From: Clostridiaceae bacterium
Lineage (GTDB): Bacteria > Bacillota_A > Clostridia > Clostridiales > Clostridiaceae
DNA length: 64,000 nucleotides
Assembly (NCBI GenBank): GCA_029256485.1
Contig: JAQSXU010000013.1
Coordinates: forward strand, 1 to 64,000
Reading direction: 5' to 3'
Every line of letters starts with the position of its first letter. Position 1 is the first letter of the stretch. The translations under genes were made by a program, and so were the position numbers. The notes beneath the pieces were generated by a model. It ran no database searches. It had not been told where the DNA came from and saw only the letters and a program-made list of their open reading frames with translations. Below, piece by piece: positions 17,986 to 28,172 of this stretch.

Positions 17986-19653
17986 CTAAATTTCCATTAT
18001 TATTGGAAGAATCATTGGTTTTCTCTTGGTCTTTTCGTACAAGAAAGTTCTTAATGCTTCTTTTATATTAGATTTTATTGTTGCCCATTCAGTTATATGC
18101 TTATCTTCACAATCCAATAAGGCATTCTTAACAATTTCTCTTGCACCTTCCATTAAATCTTCAGATTCTCTTACATATACAAATCCTCTGGAAATAATGT
18201 CTGGGCCTGCAATTACAGATCCACTATCCTTTTCTATGGTTACTACTACCGTTAATATACCATCCTGAGAAAGATGTTTTCTATCTCTTAATACTATGTT
18301 TCCAACATCTCCTACGCCTAAGCCGTCAACAAAAACCTGACCAGATGGAACAGTTCCGTTTTTTCTAATGCTGTCTCTGGTTACTTCAATGATATCACCA
18401 TTTTCAGCAATAACAATATTGTTGCTTTGCATTCCCAATTTTTCTGCTAATTCTGCATGTTGCTTTAGATGTCTAAATTCGCCGTGAACTGGCATAAAAA
18501 ACTTTGGTTTTACAAGTGAATGCATTAACTTCAATTCTTCCTGACAGGCATGACCTGATACATGTACATCTGCTAATGATTCATAAATCACATCTGCGCC
18601 TTTTTTGAATAACTGATTTATAACTCTTGATACCAACTTCTCATTACCTGGTATTGGTGATGCTGAAATTATTACCATGTCCCCAGGCATAATATTTACT
18701 TTTTTATGCTCTGATGCAGCCATTCTTGTTAAGGCTGACATAGGTTCTCCTTGACTGCCAGTAGTCAGTATTACAATTTTATTGTCAGGATACCTACCTA
18801 TTTCATCAATATTAATTAATATATTTTCTTCTATATTTAAGTAACCTAAATGAGTTGCAACATCCACTATATTCTCCATGCTTCTCCCGGATACTGCTAC
18901 TTTCCTGTCATACTTAGAAGCAGCAGTAATAATTTGTTGAAGTCTGTGAACATGTGATGCAAAGGTTGCAACAATTATTCTGCCTTTTGCATTGGCAAAT
19001 ATTCTTTCAAAGGTTTCTCCCACAGTACTTTCAGACATTGTATAACCAGGTCTTTCAACATTTGTGCTATCGCAAAGCATTAACAATACTCCTCTTTTGC
19101 CTAGTTCTGCAAATCTTGACAAATCAGCTACACAGCCATCAATTGGAGTAAAGTCAATTTTAAAGTCTCCTGTATGTAATACCACACCTAATGGTGAATG
19201 AATTGCAATTGCTACAGAATCTGCAATACTATGACTTTGTCTAATAAATTCTACTGATAAATTATCTAATTTAATAATATCCCTAGGTTTAACACATCTT
19301 AGATCAGTAACCCCTAATAGGTTGTGTTCCTTTAGTTTTGACTCAACAATACCTAAAGTTAGTTTAGTTCCATAAACGGGTACATTTACTTCTTTTAACA
19401 CATATGGAAGAGCGCCAATATGGTCCTCATGTCCATGAGTGAGAAATATACCTTTAACTCTTTCAATGTTCTTTATTAAATAAGTTACATCAGGGATAAC
19501 TAAATCTATTCCCAACATTTCTTCATCTGGAAACTTTAGGCCACAGTCTATAACAACAATATCATTTTTATATTCAATAGCTGTTAAGTTCTTTCCAATT
19601 TCATTTATTCCCCCTAAAGGAATAATTTTAATATTATCTTTTACTTTTTTCAC
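17986..19653 (-). CDS. rnjA: Ribonuclease J
   Basis: A 555-residue beta-CASP metallo-beta-lactamase nuclease with 5'-exonuclease and endonuclease activity in mRNA decay and rRNA maturation. The zinc motif is LTHGHEDHIGALPY near residue 75, with LHTGDFKID and LCDSTNVERPG; the beta-CASP region contains GSQGEPMSALTRM and the late VHVSGHACQEELKLM. The length matches RNase J1. ATG after GGAGG. It lies between fur and a ylbF-like gene. Confidence 0.95.
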   Translation of the reverse strand: MKKVKDNIKIIPLGGINEIGKNLTAIEYKNDIVVIDCGLKFPDEEMLGIDLVIPDVTYLIKNIERVKGIFLTHGHEDHIGALPYVLKEVNVPVYGTKLTLGIVESKLKEHNLLGVTDLRCVKPRDIIKLDNLSVEFIRQSHSIADSVAIAIHSPLGVVLHTGDFKIDFTPIDGCVADLSRFAELGKRGVLLMLCDSTNVERPGYTMSESTVGETFERIFANAKGRIIVATFASHVHRLQQIITAASKYDRKVAVSGRSMENIVDVATHLGYLNIEENILINIDEIGRYPDNKIVILTTGSQGEPMSALTRMAASEHKKVNIMPGDMVIISASPIPGNEKLVSRVINQLFKKGADVIYESLADVHVSGHACQEELKLMHSLVKPKFFMPVHGEFRHLKQHAELAEKLGMQSNNIVIAENGDIIEVTRDSIRKNGTVPSGQVFVDGLGVGDVGNIVLRDRKHLSQDGILTVVVTIEKDSGSVIAGPDIISRGFVYVRESEDLMEGAREIVKNALLDCEDKHITEWATIKSNIKEALRTFLYEKTKRKPMILPIIMEI

Positions 19654-19698
19654 AAATCTTCCCTCCTTTATGCAATGATTATTGCTATAAACGTATCT

Positions 19699-20160
19699 TT
19701 ATTTACTACTTTTTTTAGAGCATTCATTACATAATCCAAAAAATTTCACACTATGATTTATCACTTTAAAGTCGTACTTTTGCTCTATATTGTGTTCCAA
19801 TTCCTCAAGCAGGTCGCCATGAACCTCTATAACTTTTCCACAACTAGTGCAAATTAAATGATGATGCTGATGATTTTCTTCTTCATGAATTAATTCATAT
19901 CTGCTGCATCCATCACTTAAATCAAGTTTACTAACCGCACCAATTTCTTCTAACAATTGTACTGTTCTGTACACAGTTGCAAGACCTATTTCAGGACAAT
20001 CTTTTTTTACCAAATCATATATTTCTTCAGTGGTAAGATGACTACCTTCATTTTTTATAATCACATCCACAATCGCCCTGCGCTGCGGTGTTAGCTTGTA
20101 ACCTTTGTTTTTCAAATTATTTTTTAAATTTTCAATTTGTTGTGATGATAAATTTGACAT
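19699..20160 (-). CDS. fur: Fur-family metal-responsive repressor
   Basis: A 153-residue regulator with an N-terminal winged helix (GYKLTPQRRAIVDVI, EIGLATVYRTVQLLEEIG) and a C-terminal dimerisation and metal domain with HQHHHLICTSCGKVIEVHG and a second C-x2-C near the end (GLCNEC). The two CxxC pairs are the structural zinc site. Fur, PerR and Zur cannot be separated with certainty by eye, but the position between DUF1292 and rnjA is that of the gene annotated fur in related clostridia. Confidence 0.85.
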   Translation of the reverse strand: MSNLSSQQIENLKNNLKNKGYKLTPQRRAIVDVIIKNEGSHLTTEEIYDLVKKDCPEIGLATVYRTVQLLEEIGAVSKLDLSDGCSRYELIHEEENHQHHHLICTSCGKVIEVHGDLLEELEHNIEQKYDFKVINHSVKFFGLCNECSKKSSK

Positions 20161-20196
20161 TGCTTCTCCTCTCTTTTAAAATAATTAAACTAAACA

Positions 20197-20460
20197 TTAA
20201 TTTAATTCATCACTAGAAAATAATGTTTCATAAGCTTCTGTTACAATTTCAAATTCGTCATCGTCATCAATTGTAACTAAAATTTCATTGTCTTCTTCAT
20301 CTTTATCTATTCTGAGTGCAATAGCCTCATCTGTATCTTGTCCCTTTGGGACTACGATTACATATTCCTTATCTTCAATATCCATTTTTGTTATTACATC
20401 AAATTCTATTTCATTATTGTCTTCATCATACAATGTGATTGAATCTATATTATTATCCAT
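20197..20460 (-). CDS. DUF1292 (YrzB-like) acidic protein
   Basis: An 87-residue, very acidic protein of the DUF1292 family (DSITLYDEDNNEIEFDVI at the start, EDNEILVTIDDDDEFEIV near the end). Its function is unknown. Across Firmicutes it lies between ruvX and fur or mltG-like genes, and the same order alaS-ireB-ruvX-DUF1292 is kept here. The ATG at 20460 is nine bases after GAGGTG; the GTG at 20472 is part of that ribosome site. Confidence 0.85.
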   Translation of the reverse strand: MDNNIDSITLYDEDNNEIEFDVITKMDIEDKEYVIVVPKGQDTDEAIALRIDKDEEDNEILVTIDDDDEFEIVTEAYETLFSSDELN

Positions 20461-20482
20461 TATTATATTCACCTCTTAAAAT

Positions 20483-20896
20483 TTATTTACTGATACTATC
20501 AAGATATCCTTGTAAAATATATGTGGCAGCAATTTTATCAACAAGCTTTTTTCTCTTAGCTCTGGATAAATCAGCTTCAAGCATGGCCCTATGTGCTGCA
20601 ACAGTTGTTAGCCTTTCATCCCAATACTTAACTTCTATATTTAGCCTTTCTTCTACTATTTTGCAAAATTCCATCACTTTTTCACTTTGTGATCCTAATG
20701 TTCCATTCATATTTTTGGGTAACCCGGAAACTATAAAATCTACCTGATATTCATTACATATCCTTTTTAGTCCTTCCAGATCATTTTCAATCCCTTTTCT
20801 ACGTATTGTAGTTATTCCTTGGGCTGTATACCCCAATGGATCGCATACTGCAACTCCTATGGTCCTGTCTCCAACATCTAATCCTATTATTCTCAT
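20483..20896 (-). CDS. ruvX: YqgF/RuvX-family putative pre-16S rRNA nuclease
   Basis: A 137-residue RNase H-fold protein. [17 protein letters not shown] carries the first catalytic Asp, [13 protein letters not shown] is the central motif and [14 protein letters not shown] carries the second acidic residue; [18 protein letters not shown] ends the domain. The family was first proposed as a Holliday junction resolvase and is now linked to 16S rRNA 5' maturation (YqgF). It is encoded 10 bases before the DUF1292 gene region and is probably co-transcribed with it. Confidence 0.93.
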   Translation of the reverse strand: MRIIGLDVGDRTIGVAVCDPLGYTAQGITTIRRKGIENDLEGLKRICNEYQVDFIVSGLPKNMNGTLGSQSEKVMEFCKIVEERLNIEVKYWDERLTTVAAHRAMLEADLSRAKRKKLVDKIAATYILQGYLDSISK

Positions 20897-20937
20897 AAAT
20901 TACTACTCCAATGCCTGCTTTTTATTTATATTAAAAT

Positions 20938-20959
20938 AAAATGCCCAAAAGGGCATTTT
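20938..20959. terminator. Short terminator between ireB and ruvX
   Basis: AAAATGCCC, four-base loop, GGGCATTTT. It lies just past the ireB stop and has a T-rich flank on each side, so it could act in both directions. It implies partial termination before ruvX. Confidence 0.75.
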
Positions 20960-20965
20960 ATTTAT

Positions 20966-21226
20966 TTATTTAATCCCTAAATATGATTTTAATACTTCTT
21001 CAAGTATCTCATCCCGTTCAAGTTTCCTAACCAACGCCCTGGCGCCATTATAATTTGTAATATAAGTTGGATCTCCGGAAATGAGGTATCCTACCAGCTG
21101 ATTTACAGGATTGTATCCCTTCTTTATTAATGCATCATACACATCTGTTAATATCTCCTTGGTTAAATCCTTCTTATCCTTACAAAAATCGAATTGTATT
21201 GTGTTATCATTACTCAACCTTTTCAC
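20966..21226 (-). CDS. ireB: IreB-family regulatory phosphoprotein
   Basis: An 86-residue UPF0297/DUF965 protein. The core [20 protein letters not shown] and [14 protein letters not shown] are nearly invariant in the family. In Enterococcus, IreB is phosphorylated on N-terminal threonines by the PASTA kinase IreK and influences cephalosporin resistance. The alaS-ireB-ruvX order is the standard Firmicute arrangement. ATG after AAAAGGGG. Confidence 0.9.
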   Translation of the reverse strand: MKRLSNDNTIQFDFCKDKKDLTKEILTDVYDALIKKGYNPVNQLVGYLISGDPTYITNYNGARALVRKLERDEILEEVLKSYLGIK

Positions 21227-21346
21227 CCCTTTTAGTTAGATTAAATTAATCTAATGATATATATTTAGGGTTTATTTAATGTTAATTTTTATATTTACGT
21301 TCTCAACTATTAATATCATTATAAAGCATTATTAATAAAAAGTACA

Positions 21347-23986
21347 CTATTTTACTAAAATTCCCACTATGTCGTAAGCTCTGAGAACTGCCTCTTCAAT
21401 TTTTTCAGGGAGCTTTCCGCCTGCTTGAGCCATATCTGGTCTTCCGCCACCGCCGCCGCCGGCAATAGCAGCCACCTCTTTTATTATTTTACCGCAGTGA
21501 ATTCCTTTAGAAATAGCATCCTTTGTAGCCATTGCAACAAACTGTACCTTATTATCACAAGTGCTTCCTAAAATTACAACACCATGTTCAATGTTGTTTC
21601 TAAGTTTATCAGCTAGTTCTCTTAAAGCTTCTCCATCAATGTCCTTAACTATACCTGTTACTACATTAACGCCTTTTATATTTTTCATATTTTTAAGTAA
21701 ATCATCTTCTGAAGAGCTTGCAAGTTTATTTTTTAAGTTTGAAATTTCCTTATCCCTGTCCTTAATTTCAGACATGAGAACATTTATTTTTTGAATTATG
21801 TCCTTTTCTCCACATCTAAGTGTATTTGAAGCCTCTTTTAGTAAACTAATCTTATCCTCTACAAGTTTAATGGCATTTTCTCCTGTTACTGCTTCTATTC
21901 TTCTAATACCTGCAGCTACTCCGCTTTCTGAAACTATCTTAAACAGTCCTATTTCTCCAGAATTTTTTGCATGTATTCCGCCGCAGAGTTCTTTACTGAA
22001 GTCACCGATGGAAACGACTCTAACTTCATCTTTGTATTTATCATCGAATAATGCAATTGCTCCGCTTTTTTTAGCATCGGAAATTGACATTATATCTGTT
22101 TTTACCTGCTGAACCTTAACCACTTCTCTATTAACTATTTCTTCAATTTTGCGTAAATCATCTTCTTTAGGAGCTTCAAAGTGATTAAAGTCAAACCTTA
22201 ATTTTTCACTATCAACATATGACCCTGCTTGGTGAACGTGGTCTCCAAGTACCAGTCTTAATGCGGCATCCAGTAAATGAGTAGCACTGTGATTTTTCCT
22301 TATCTTCTGTCTTCTTTCTTCGTCTACCTGTAAAGTAACATTTTCATTTAAACTAACATTTCCTTCAACTACCTTAATGAAATGCATTATCTTACCTGAA
22401 ATATTATTTTTACAATCAGTTACAACTGCCTTAAAATGATCATTATATATTAATCCAGTATCTCCAACCTGACCCCCCATTTCAGCATAAAATGGTGTGG
22501 TCTCAACTAATATTACTCCATTTTCACCTGAATGAAGCTTTTGTTTCACATTATTATCACTTATTATAAATTCTACTGTAGATTGCAGTTTACTATTATT
22601 ATAACCATGGAATTCAGTATTTATTTCTAATGGTATTTTATTTAAAATTGTATCTTCAACACCCATATAGTTGGATTCTGATCTTGCAGATCTTGCCATA
22701 TTCTTTTGATTCTTCATCTCCCTGGCAAATCCATCCACATCAACTTTTAATCCTTTTTCATGCAGTATTTCCTCAGTAAGTTCTAATGGGAATCCATAAG
22801 TATCATATAATTTAAAGGCTTTTTCACCCTGTAGAATAGTTTCATTGTCATTTTGAAGTTTTTCAATGTATTCTCCTAAAATTTGAAAACCGCTGTCAAT
22901 TGTTTCATTAAACCTTTCTTCTTCAAGCTTAATTACTTTCTTTATATAATCTTGTTTTTCTTTTAATTCTGGATAGTTCCTGAACGAATTCTCAATAACT
23001 ACCTCTGTTAAATTGTATAAAAATGTTTCTTGTATACCTAGTGTTTTCCCATGTCTTGCAGCTCTTCTTAAAAGTCTTCTCAAAACATATCCTCTTCCTT
23101 CGTTGGAAGGTAATATTCCGTCACTAATCATAAATGTAATACTTCTAATATGATCCGTTATAATTCTCAGTGAAGTATCAGATTTCTTATTTTCCCCATA
23201 TTTTACTCCGCTTTTTTCTGATACTTTGCCCAAAATTGATTTTAATGTGTCAACCTCAAAAATATTATCCACTCCCTGCATTATTGTGGCAATTCTTTCA
23301 AGACCCATACCAGTATCAATGTTTGGATTAGCGAGTTTATTATAATTTCCCTCATCATCTCTATCAAATTGAGTAAAAACTAAATTCCAAAATTCAACTG
23401 TTCTGTCTTCTTCAGAAACTTTTACAAATTCCTGAGTGGTTCTTATTTCTCCGTTTCCTCTGTCATAATGAATTTCAGAACATGGTCCACATGGTCCTGA
23501 GCCATGTTCCCAAAAATTATCTTCCTTTCCCAATCTGAAAATTCTGTTTGGGTCTATATCTGTGGATTTAGTCCATATTTCAAAAGCTTCATCATCATCA
23601 GTATAAATGGTAACATATAATTTATCCTTTGGCAGTTTTAAAACCTCAGTAATATATTCCCATGCCCAGGGTATTATTTCTTTCTTAAAATAATCTCCAA
23701 ATGAGAAGTTTCCCAACATTTCAAAGAAAGTAGCATGTCTCGAAGTTATACCAACATTTTCAATATCACCTGTTCTAATACATTTTTGACATGTAGTAAC
23801 TCTTCTTCTAGGTGGCTCTTGCATTCCTGTAAAATATGGCTTTAAGGGTGCCATACCTGCATTTATTAATAATAAGCTCTTATCATTATTTGGTACTAAT
23901 GAAAAACTTGGTAATCTAAGATGTCCTTTCGATTCAAAAAATTTTAAATACGATTCTCTAATTTCGTTTAACCCCATTTTGTTCAT
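21347..23986 (-). CDS. alaS: Alanyl-tRNA synthetase
   Basis: An 879-residue class II synthetase, full length. The aminoacylation core begins [14 protein letters not shown] with class II motifs ([45 protein letters not shown]). The editing domain has the zinc-binding [11 protein letters not shown] and [13 protein letters not shown], and the C-terminal domain ends with the glycine tract [15 protein letters not shown]. It charges tRNA-Ala and hydrolyses Ser- and Gly-tRNA-Ala. A T-box leader lies upstream, so expression should respond to uncharged tRNA-Ala. The 120 bases between its stop and ireB hold only a weak inverted repeat near 21235-21255. Confidence 0.98.
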   Translation of the reverse strand: MNKMGLNEIRESYLKFFESKGHLRLPSFSLVPNNDKSLLLINAGMAPLKPYFTGMQEPPRRRVTTCQKCIRTGDIENVGITSRHATFFEMLGNFSFGDYFKKEIIPWAWEYITEVLKLPKDKLYVTIYTDDDEAFEIWTKSTDIDPNRIFRLGKEDNFWEHGSGPCGPCSEIHYDRGNGEIRTTQEFVKVSEEDRTVEFWNLVFTQFDRDDEGNYNKLANPNIDTGMGLERIATIMQGVDNIFEVDTLKSILGKVSEKSGVKYGENKKSDTSLRIITDHIRSITFMISDGILPSNEGRGYVLRRLLRRAARHGKTLGIQETFLYNLTEVVIENSFRNYPELKEKQDYIKKVIKLEEERFNETIDSGFQILGEYIEKLQNDNETILQGEKAFKLYDTYGFPLELTEEILHEKGLKVDVDGFAREMKNQKNMARSARSESNYMGVEDTILNKIPLEINTEFHGYNNSKLQSTVEFIISDNNVKQKLHSGENGVILVETTPFYAEMGGQVGDTGLIYNDHFKAVVTDCKNNISGKIMHFIKVVEGNVSLNENVTLQVDEERRQKIRKNHSATHLLDAALRLVLGDHVHQAGSYVDSEKLRFDFNHFEAPKEDDLRKIEEIVNREVVKVQQVKTDIMSISDAKKSGAIALFDDKYKDEVRVVSIGDFSKELCGGIHAKNSGEIGLFKIVSESGVAAGIRRIEAVTGENAIKLVEDKISLLKEASNTLRCGEKDIIQKINVLMSEIKDRDKEISNLKNKLASSSEDDLLKNMKNIKGVNVVTGIVKDIDGEALRELADKLRNNIEHGVVILGSTCDNKVQFVAMATKDAISKGIHCGKIIKEVAAIAGGGGGGRPDMAQAGGKLPEKIEEAVLRAYDIVGILVK

Positions 23987-24017
23987 TTTAAATTGCTCCT
24001 TTTCTAGTTAATAATAA

Positions 24018-24205
24018 AAAAAGCCATCAATCCCAAAGGGACGAAAGCTATTTCCGTGGTACCACCCTAATTATAAAAAACAAAGTTTTTACTCTCATTA
24101 AAATTAAGGCTCATGGCCTGCTTCAATATTTTATCCAAAAAGTTTACACCACCCACTTTTTCTCTGAATTGCAATAAAATATTTACTTCTTCCAATCATA
24201 GCCTG
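24018..24205 (-). promoter_or_regulatory. T-box riboswitch leader of alaS
   Basis: On the minus strand the leader contains CAGAGAAAAAGTGGGTGGTG (a stem I type segment), the T-box core AGGGTGGTACCACGG (24068-24054), and then a terminator with CGTCCC and GGGATTGATGGCT arms and a T7 run (24045-24012). This is the tRNA-sensing layout of T-box genes. An alanine specifier is expected in the region near 24105-24120, where GCA and GCC triplets occur, but I cannot assign it without folding. The leader limits are approximate. Confidence 0.9.
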
Positions 24206-24282
24206 TATATTCATTTATGACTAAGATTATAAATAATATTTATGATGATGTCAATAATTATATTTATTCCAATTTATAAAAT

Positions 24283-25320
24283 TTAAAAAAAGTAATAATT
24301 CACATCTTCATATATAGTTTTTATTATTACTCCAACAGGTACCGCTATAATCATACCAATAAATCCCCCAATTTTTCCTCCTACCAGCAGCAAAATTATT
24401 ATTAAAAGAGGGTGCATACTTACACTGTTACCCGTAATCATAGGAGAAATAATATTTCCTTCTATTAATTGAAGTAAGTATAAAAAAATTATTGTGTACA
24501 TTCCTGTTCTTGTTGACTCAATGAACCCCATTATTATAGCTGGAACAGCACCAAATATAGGCCCAAAGTAAGGAATTATATTGAAGAAAGCATTTAAAAT
24601 TGATAGCAGCACTGGAAAATCAACCCTCAAGGCAAATAATATAATAAATGTAAAAACCCCTATTATTACACTTAATAACAACTGTCCAACTATGTATTTA
24701 CCTAAAACTTTATCTATATCCTGTAAAATTTTTTTTATTATTCTTCTAGTTTTAATTGGGAATAAAATTAGTATCTTGTTAAAAATAGTATCACTATCTG
24801 CCATAAAATAATATGACATTATTGGTACAACCGCTGCTGATAATAAATTCCCGCCTATATTTAAAGCACCATCAAATACTTTATTTAGAATATCTACCAT
24901 GGCCTTGTCTAATTTATCATATATTTTATCCATTACAACATAAATGGTTTTATTATTATTTAAGGGCTTAAATTTTTCATAAATAATTTCTATATTTTTT
25001 TGTATTCTTATAATCCCGCTATCCACATTTAATCCTTCTTTTAGAATGGAGGGTACGATAATATAAATGGATGCAATACAAATAAATATTAACAGCACAA
25101 TAATTAACAGTGCTGAAAGCCTTTTACTTAAACCTCTTTCTATTACTTTTTTTTGAAGAGGCATAAGTGTATATGAAATGATCAATGATATAAAAATTAA
25201 ATATACTATTTCCTTCAGCACAAAACTTTTATATATAAGAAATATTGCAACTGCAATGGCTGCAAATATTAAAAATAGTTTAATTTGTTTCCTGTTCTTC
25301 AACAATTTTAGTTTCACCAT
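24283..25320 (-). CDS. AI-2E family membrane permease (YrrI-like)
   Basis: A 345-residue membrane protein of the AI-2E/PerM transporter family, with about seven or eight membrane segments. The family's central motif appears as NIIPYFGPIFGAVPAII and the C-terminal segment as SMHPLLIIILLLVGGKIGGFIGM. The substrate is unknown; relatives export autoinducer-2 or act as sodium/proton antiporters. It sits upstream of alaS next to a yrrD-like gene, the Bacillus yrrD-yrrI-alaS order. The assigned ATG overlaps the upstream gene by 41 bases; a TTG a few codons later is possible. Confidence 0.85.
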   Translation of the reverse strand: MVKLKLLKNRKQIKLFLIFAAIAVAIFLIYKSFVLKEIVYLIFISLIISYTLMPLQKKVIERGLSKRLSALLIIVLLIFICIASIYIIVPSILKEGLNVDSGIIRIQKNIEIIYEKFKPLNNNKTIYVVMDKIYDKLDKAMVDILNKVFDGALNIGGNLLSAAVVPIMSYYFMADSDTIFNKILILFPIKTRRIIKKILQDIDKVLGKYIVGQLLLSVIIGVFTFIILFALRVDFPVLLSILNAFFNIIPYFGPIFGAVPAIIMGFIESTRTGMYTIIFLYLLQLIEGNIISPMITGNSVSMHPLLIIILLLVGGKIGGFIGMIIAVPVGVIIKTIYEDVNYYFF

Positions 25321-25804
25321 CTTCTTTGAACAGTTTATGCGGCATGCTCCTTAAATTAAACTTACCACACTGTTTATAATTAAGTAAATTGTCATCTCCT
25401 AGAATAGTATTACAAATGGGGATTACAAGTTTTCCATTAATAAAATTATTAAAAAATCCGGTGGAAATTAACAATCCAGTTATTGAAAGATCATTTTCAC
25501 TAAAAATGCATTCTTCAATCATACCAATTATATTTCCACAGGTATCAACAGTATCTAAGCCTTTTATTTCACTAAAGCTAAAGTATTTGTTTTTATTAAA
25601 TCTACTTACAATCATTACATTATTGAATGAAATAATATCTTCAGCCAAAACGTTTATACTATTACTAAAAATTCCACTGGAAGAAACTTTAAATCCCATA
25701 ACCTTTTTTTTATTGAAGTCCATTAATATATCCTTAATATAGCCTATTTTTCTCCCATTAACATTGAATACTTCCATTAAAATAAAATCTTTCATCCTAT
25801 ACAA
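25280..25804 (-). CDS. YrrD-like double PRC-barrel protein
   Basis: A 174-residue protein with two PRC-barrel units, the first at VFNVNGRKIGYIKDILMDF and the second at GLDTVDTCGNIIGMIEECIF. It resembles Bacillus YrrD by domain layout and by position before the AI-2E permease gene and alaS. Function unknown. The start is probably TTG at 25804, five bases after GGTGAT; the ATG at 25795 is the alternative. Confidence 0.75.
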   Translation of the reverse strand: MYRMKDFILMEVFNVNGRKIGYIKDILMDFNKKKVMGFKVSSSGIFSNSINVLAEDIISFNNVMIVSRFNKNKYFSFSEIKGLDTVDTCGNIIGMIEECIFSENDLSITGLLISTGFFNNFINGKLVIPICNTILGDDNLLNYKQCGKFNLRSMPHKLFKEDGETKIVEEQETN

Positions 25805-25912
25805 TATTTATCACCATCTAATACTTTTTATATAGTTTTCCAGTTTTGAGAAAAAATATAACAAACTTTTTTAAAATTACTAAATAAAAAAGATTAAAGG
25901 ATAATTTAAAAA

Positions 25913-25945
25913 GAGAAACCCCATGTTTTAAGCATGGGGTTTCTC
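25913..25945 (-). terminator. Terminator after iscU
   Basis: Perfect 13-base repeat GAGAAACCCCATG / CATGGGGTTTCTC with a 7-base loop, then TTTTT on the minus strand. It lies about 60 bases beyond the iscU stop and ends the iscR-iscS-iscU operon. The rest of the 200-base gap up to the yrrD-like gene holds nothing I can identify. Confidence 0.9.
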
Positions 25946-26004
25946 ATAGTTTAGGGTTTTGCATAAAGCAAGACAAATCTTGTTTGTTATTTGATATTTG
26001 TTAT

Positions 26005-26439
26005 TTAGTTTTCGCCATGAACATGTTCATGAATAGTTTCCGAATGGTTTTTAGTGGCCCATTCCTCTAACCCTACAGATTTTCTATAATCATTTATAGC
26101 CTTATGAATTGCTTCTTCAGCTAACACTGAGCAGTGCATTTTAACTGGTGGAAGTCCGTCTAAAGCTTCTGCTACAGCCTTATTTGTCAACTCCCATGCA
26201 TCTTCTAAATTCTTACCCTTTATTAATTCAGTGGCCATACTTGATGAAGCAATAGCTGAACCGCATCCAAAGGTTTTGAATTTTACATCCTTAATTATAT
26301 TATCTTCAACTTTAATATATATTTTCATTATATCGCCGCATTGTGGGTTTCCAACTTCACCTATGCCATTAGCATCTTCTATTTCTCCTACATTTCTTGG
26401 ATTTCTAAAGTGATCCATAACTTTTTCACTATACATCAT
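26005..26439 (-). CDS. iscU: Iron-sulfur cluster scaffold IscU/NifU N-domain protein
   Basis: A 144-residue scaffold on which iron-sulfur clusters are built. The three cluster cysteines are in NPQCGD, TFGCGSA and KMHCSVLA, and the first is followed by the usual Asp. It follows iscS by 43 bases and shares its transcript. It differs from ordinary IscU in a C-terminal tail rich in His (NHSETIHEHVHGEN), which could bind metal; that is inference. ATG start, with a neighbouring second ATG. Confidence 0.94.
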   Translation of the reverse strand: MMYSEKVMDHFRNPRNVGEIEDANGIGEVGNPQCGDIMKIYIKVEDNIIKDVKFKTFGCGSAIASSSMATELIKGKNLEDAWELTNKAVAEALDGLPPVKMHCSVLAEEAIHKAINDYRKSVGLEEWATKNHSETIHEHVHGEN

Positions 26440-26482
26440 AATATAATCAATCTCCTATCAAAACATATTAAAATTATAACTT

Positions 26483-27691
26483 TTATTTTGCAAATGATTT
26501 ATCTTTATCTGATAATTTTAGAAAATCTTCCCAAAGAGGGGACATTTCTCTTCTTCTCTTCACCAAATCTGGAAGTACTTCTAAAACATAATTCACATCT
26601 TCCTCTGTACTCTTTGCTCCCAAAGTAAGTCTTAAGGAACCATGAGCAACCTCATGTTTTAATCCCATAGCAAGCAGCACGTGAGAAGGATCCAAAGATG
26701 CAGAAGCACACGCGCTTCCTGTAGATGCATATATACCAGCAAAGTCTAAATCAAGCAATAGTGTTTCACCTTCTATGCCAATAAAGCTGAAATTAGCATT
26801 TCCAGGTAGTCTTCTATTTATATCCTTTGATCCATTTATTTTTGTATATGGAATTCTCTCTATTATTCCATTCATTAATTTTTCCCTTAAGGCAATTAAT
26901 CTTTTGCTCTCATTTTCCATTTCATTTGAAGCCAGCTCAATAGCTTTTCCAATACCCACTATTCCTGCTATATTTTCTGTACTAGCTCTTTTCCCTCTTT
27001 CTTGTCCGCCGCCATGTATGAGATTTTCAATTTTAATTCCTTTTCTTATGTAAAGTGCTCCAATTCCTTTTGGCCCATAAAACTTATGGCCTGCCATAGA
27101 TAGAAGATCAATATTCATATCTTTAACATCTATAGGAACATGAGTAACTGCCTGAACTGCATCTGTGTGAAATAAAACCTTATGTTCTCTGCATACTTTT
27201 CCAATTTCCTTAATTGGCTGTATAGTTCCCACTTCATTATTTGCAAACATAACAGAAACTAAAATTGTATCAGGTCTTATTGCTTTTTCTACATCTTCCA
27301 CACGTACCATACCATATTGATCTACTGGCAAATATGTAACCTCAAATCCCTGTTTTTCCAAAAATTTTCCTGTATTAATTATAGCATGGTGCTCAATTGA
27401 GGTAGTAATTATATGTTTTCCTTTATTCATATGGGCATAAGCTATTCCCTTAAGAGCCCAGTTATCTGCCTCTGATCCACCAGCTGTAAAAAATATTTCA
27501 TTTTTTTCTGCATTAATGGCTTTCGCAACTCTTTCCCTGCTTAAATCTACTACCTTTTTAGTTTTGTCTGAAAATGAATATAACGAAGAAGGATTACCAA
27601 ATTCCTCAGTAAAATAAGGCATCATCTCCTCTAATACTTCTGGCCTTGTAAACGTTGTGGCTGCATAGTCCATATATACTTTTCTGTCCAT
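26483..27691 (-). CDS. iscS: Cysteine desulfurase
   Basis: A 402-residue class V PLP enzyme that removes sulfur from cysteine to give a persulfide for clusters and tRNA thiolation. MDYAATTFTRPEVLEEM opens the protein, FFTAGGSEADNWALKG binds PLP, SMAGHKFYGPKG contains the PLP lysine and STGSACASASLDPSH carries the catalytic Cys. The short Cys loop and partnership with iscU fit the NifS/IscS group. It starts 3 bases after the iscR stop. Confidence 0.96.
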   Translation of the reverse strand: MDRKVYMDYAATTFTRPEVLEEMMPYFTEEFGNPSSLYSFSDKTKKVVDLSRERVAKAINAEKNEIFFTAGGSEADNWALKGIAYAHMNKGKHIITTSIEHHAIINTGKFLEKQGFEVTYLPVDQYGMVRVEDVEKAIRPDTILVSVMFANNEVGTIQPIKEIGKVCREHKVLFHTDAVQAVTHVPIDVKDMNIDLLSMAGHKFYGPKGIGALYIRKGIKIENLIHGGGQERGKRASTENIAGIVGIGKAIELASNEMENESKRLIALREKLMNGIIERIPYTKINGSKDINRRLPGNANFSFIGIEGETLLLDLDFAGIYASTGSACASASLDPSHVLLAMGLKHEVAHGSLRLTLGAKSTEEDVNYVLEVLPDLVKRRREMSPLWEDFLKLSDKDKSFAK

Positions 27692-27694
27692 AAT

Positions 27695-28129
27695 CTACAC
27701 TCCTTTTATTTTATCAGAATTCATACTTTTATAGTCTTCAACCATATCATAAAGAGTAGTTGATTCCATTACTTTATCCATGCTTTCCTTCAACCTTGCC
27801 CAGAGTAATCTGGTTGCACAAGATCCTATATTGGTACAGCTTTTTTCTTCTAAACACTCAGAAATTTCTATTGGTCCTTCAAGTACATCCATAATTTGTT
27901 CCACAGTTATTTCTTCCGGAGGTCTGCTTAAATAATACCCGCCCTGTGCACCTCTGACACTTTTAATTAATTTAGCTTTTCTTAAAGGCGAAAATAGCTG
28001 TTCCAAATAATACTCAGATATATTTTGCTTTTCTGATATACTTTTTATAGAAAGTGGTTCTTCACCATAATGTATAGCTAATTCTACCATTGCTTTTACT
28101 CCATATTTTCCTTTAGTGGATAACTTCAT
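27695..28129 (-). CDS. iscR: Rrf2-family transcriptional regulator (IscR/CymR-like)
   Basis: A 144-residue Rrf2 regulator. The winged helix starts MKLSTKGKYGVKAMVEL, with the recognition region SISEKQNISEYYLEQLF and the wing VRGAQGGYYLSRP. Three cysteines lie in ECLEEKSCTNIGSC, the C-x5-C-x5-C layout typical of [2Fe-2S]-binding IscR, which CymR lacks. It is first in the iscR-iscS-iscU operon and probably autoregulates through the palindrome in its promoter. Confidence 0.9.
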   Translation of the reverse strand: MKLSTKGKYGVKAMVELAIHYGEEPLSIKSISEKQNISEYYLEQLFSPLRKAKLIKSVRGAQGGYYLSRPPEEITVEQIMDVLEGPIEISECLEEKSCTNIGSCATRLLWARLKESMDKVMESTTLYDMVEDYKSMNSDKIKGV

Positions 28130-28172
28130 TTCTTCACTTCCTTATAAAAATATTACTAACATTGTTGAGTAG

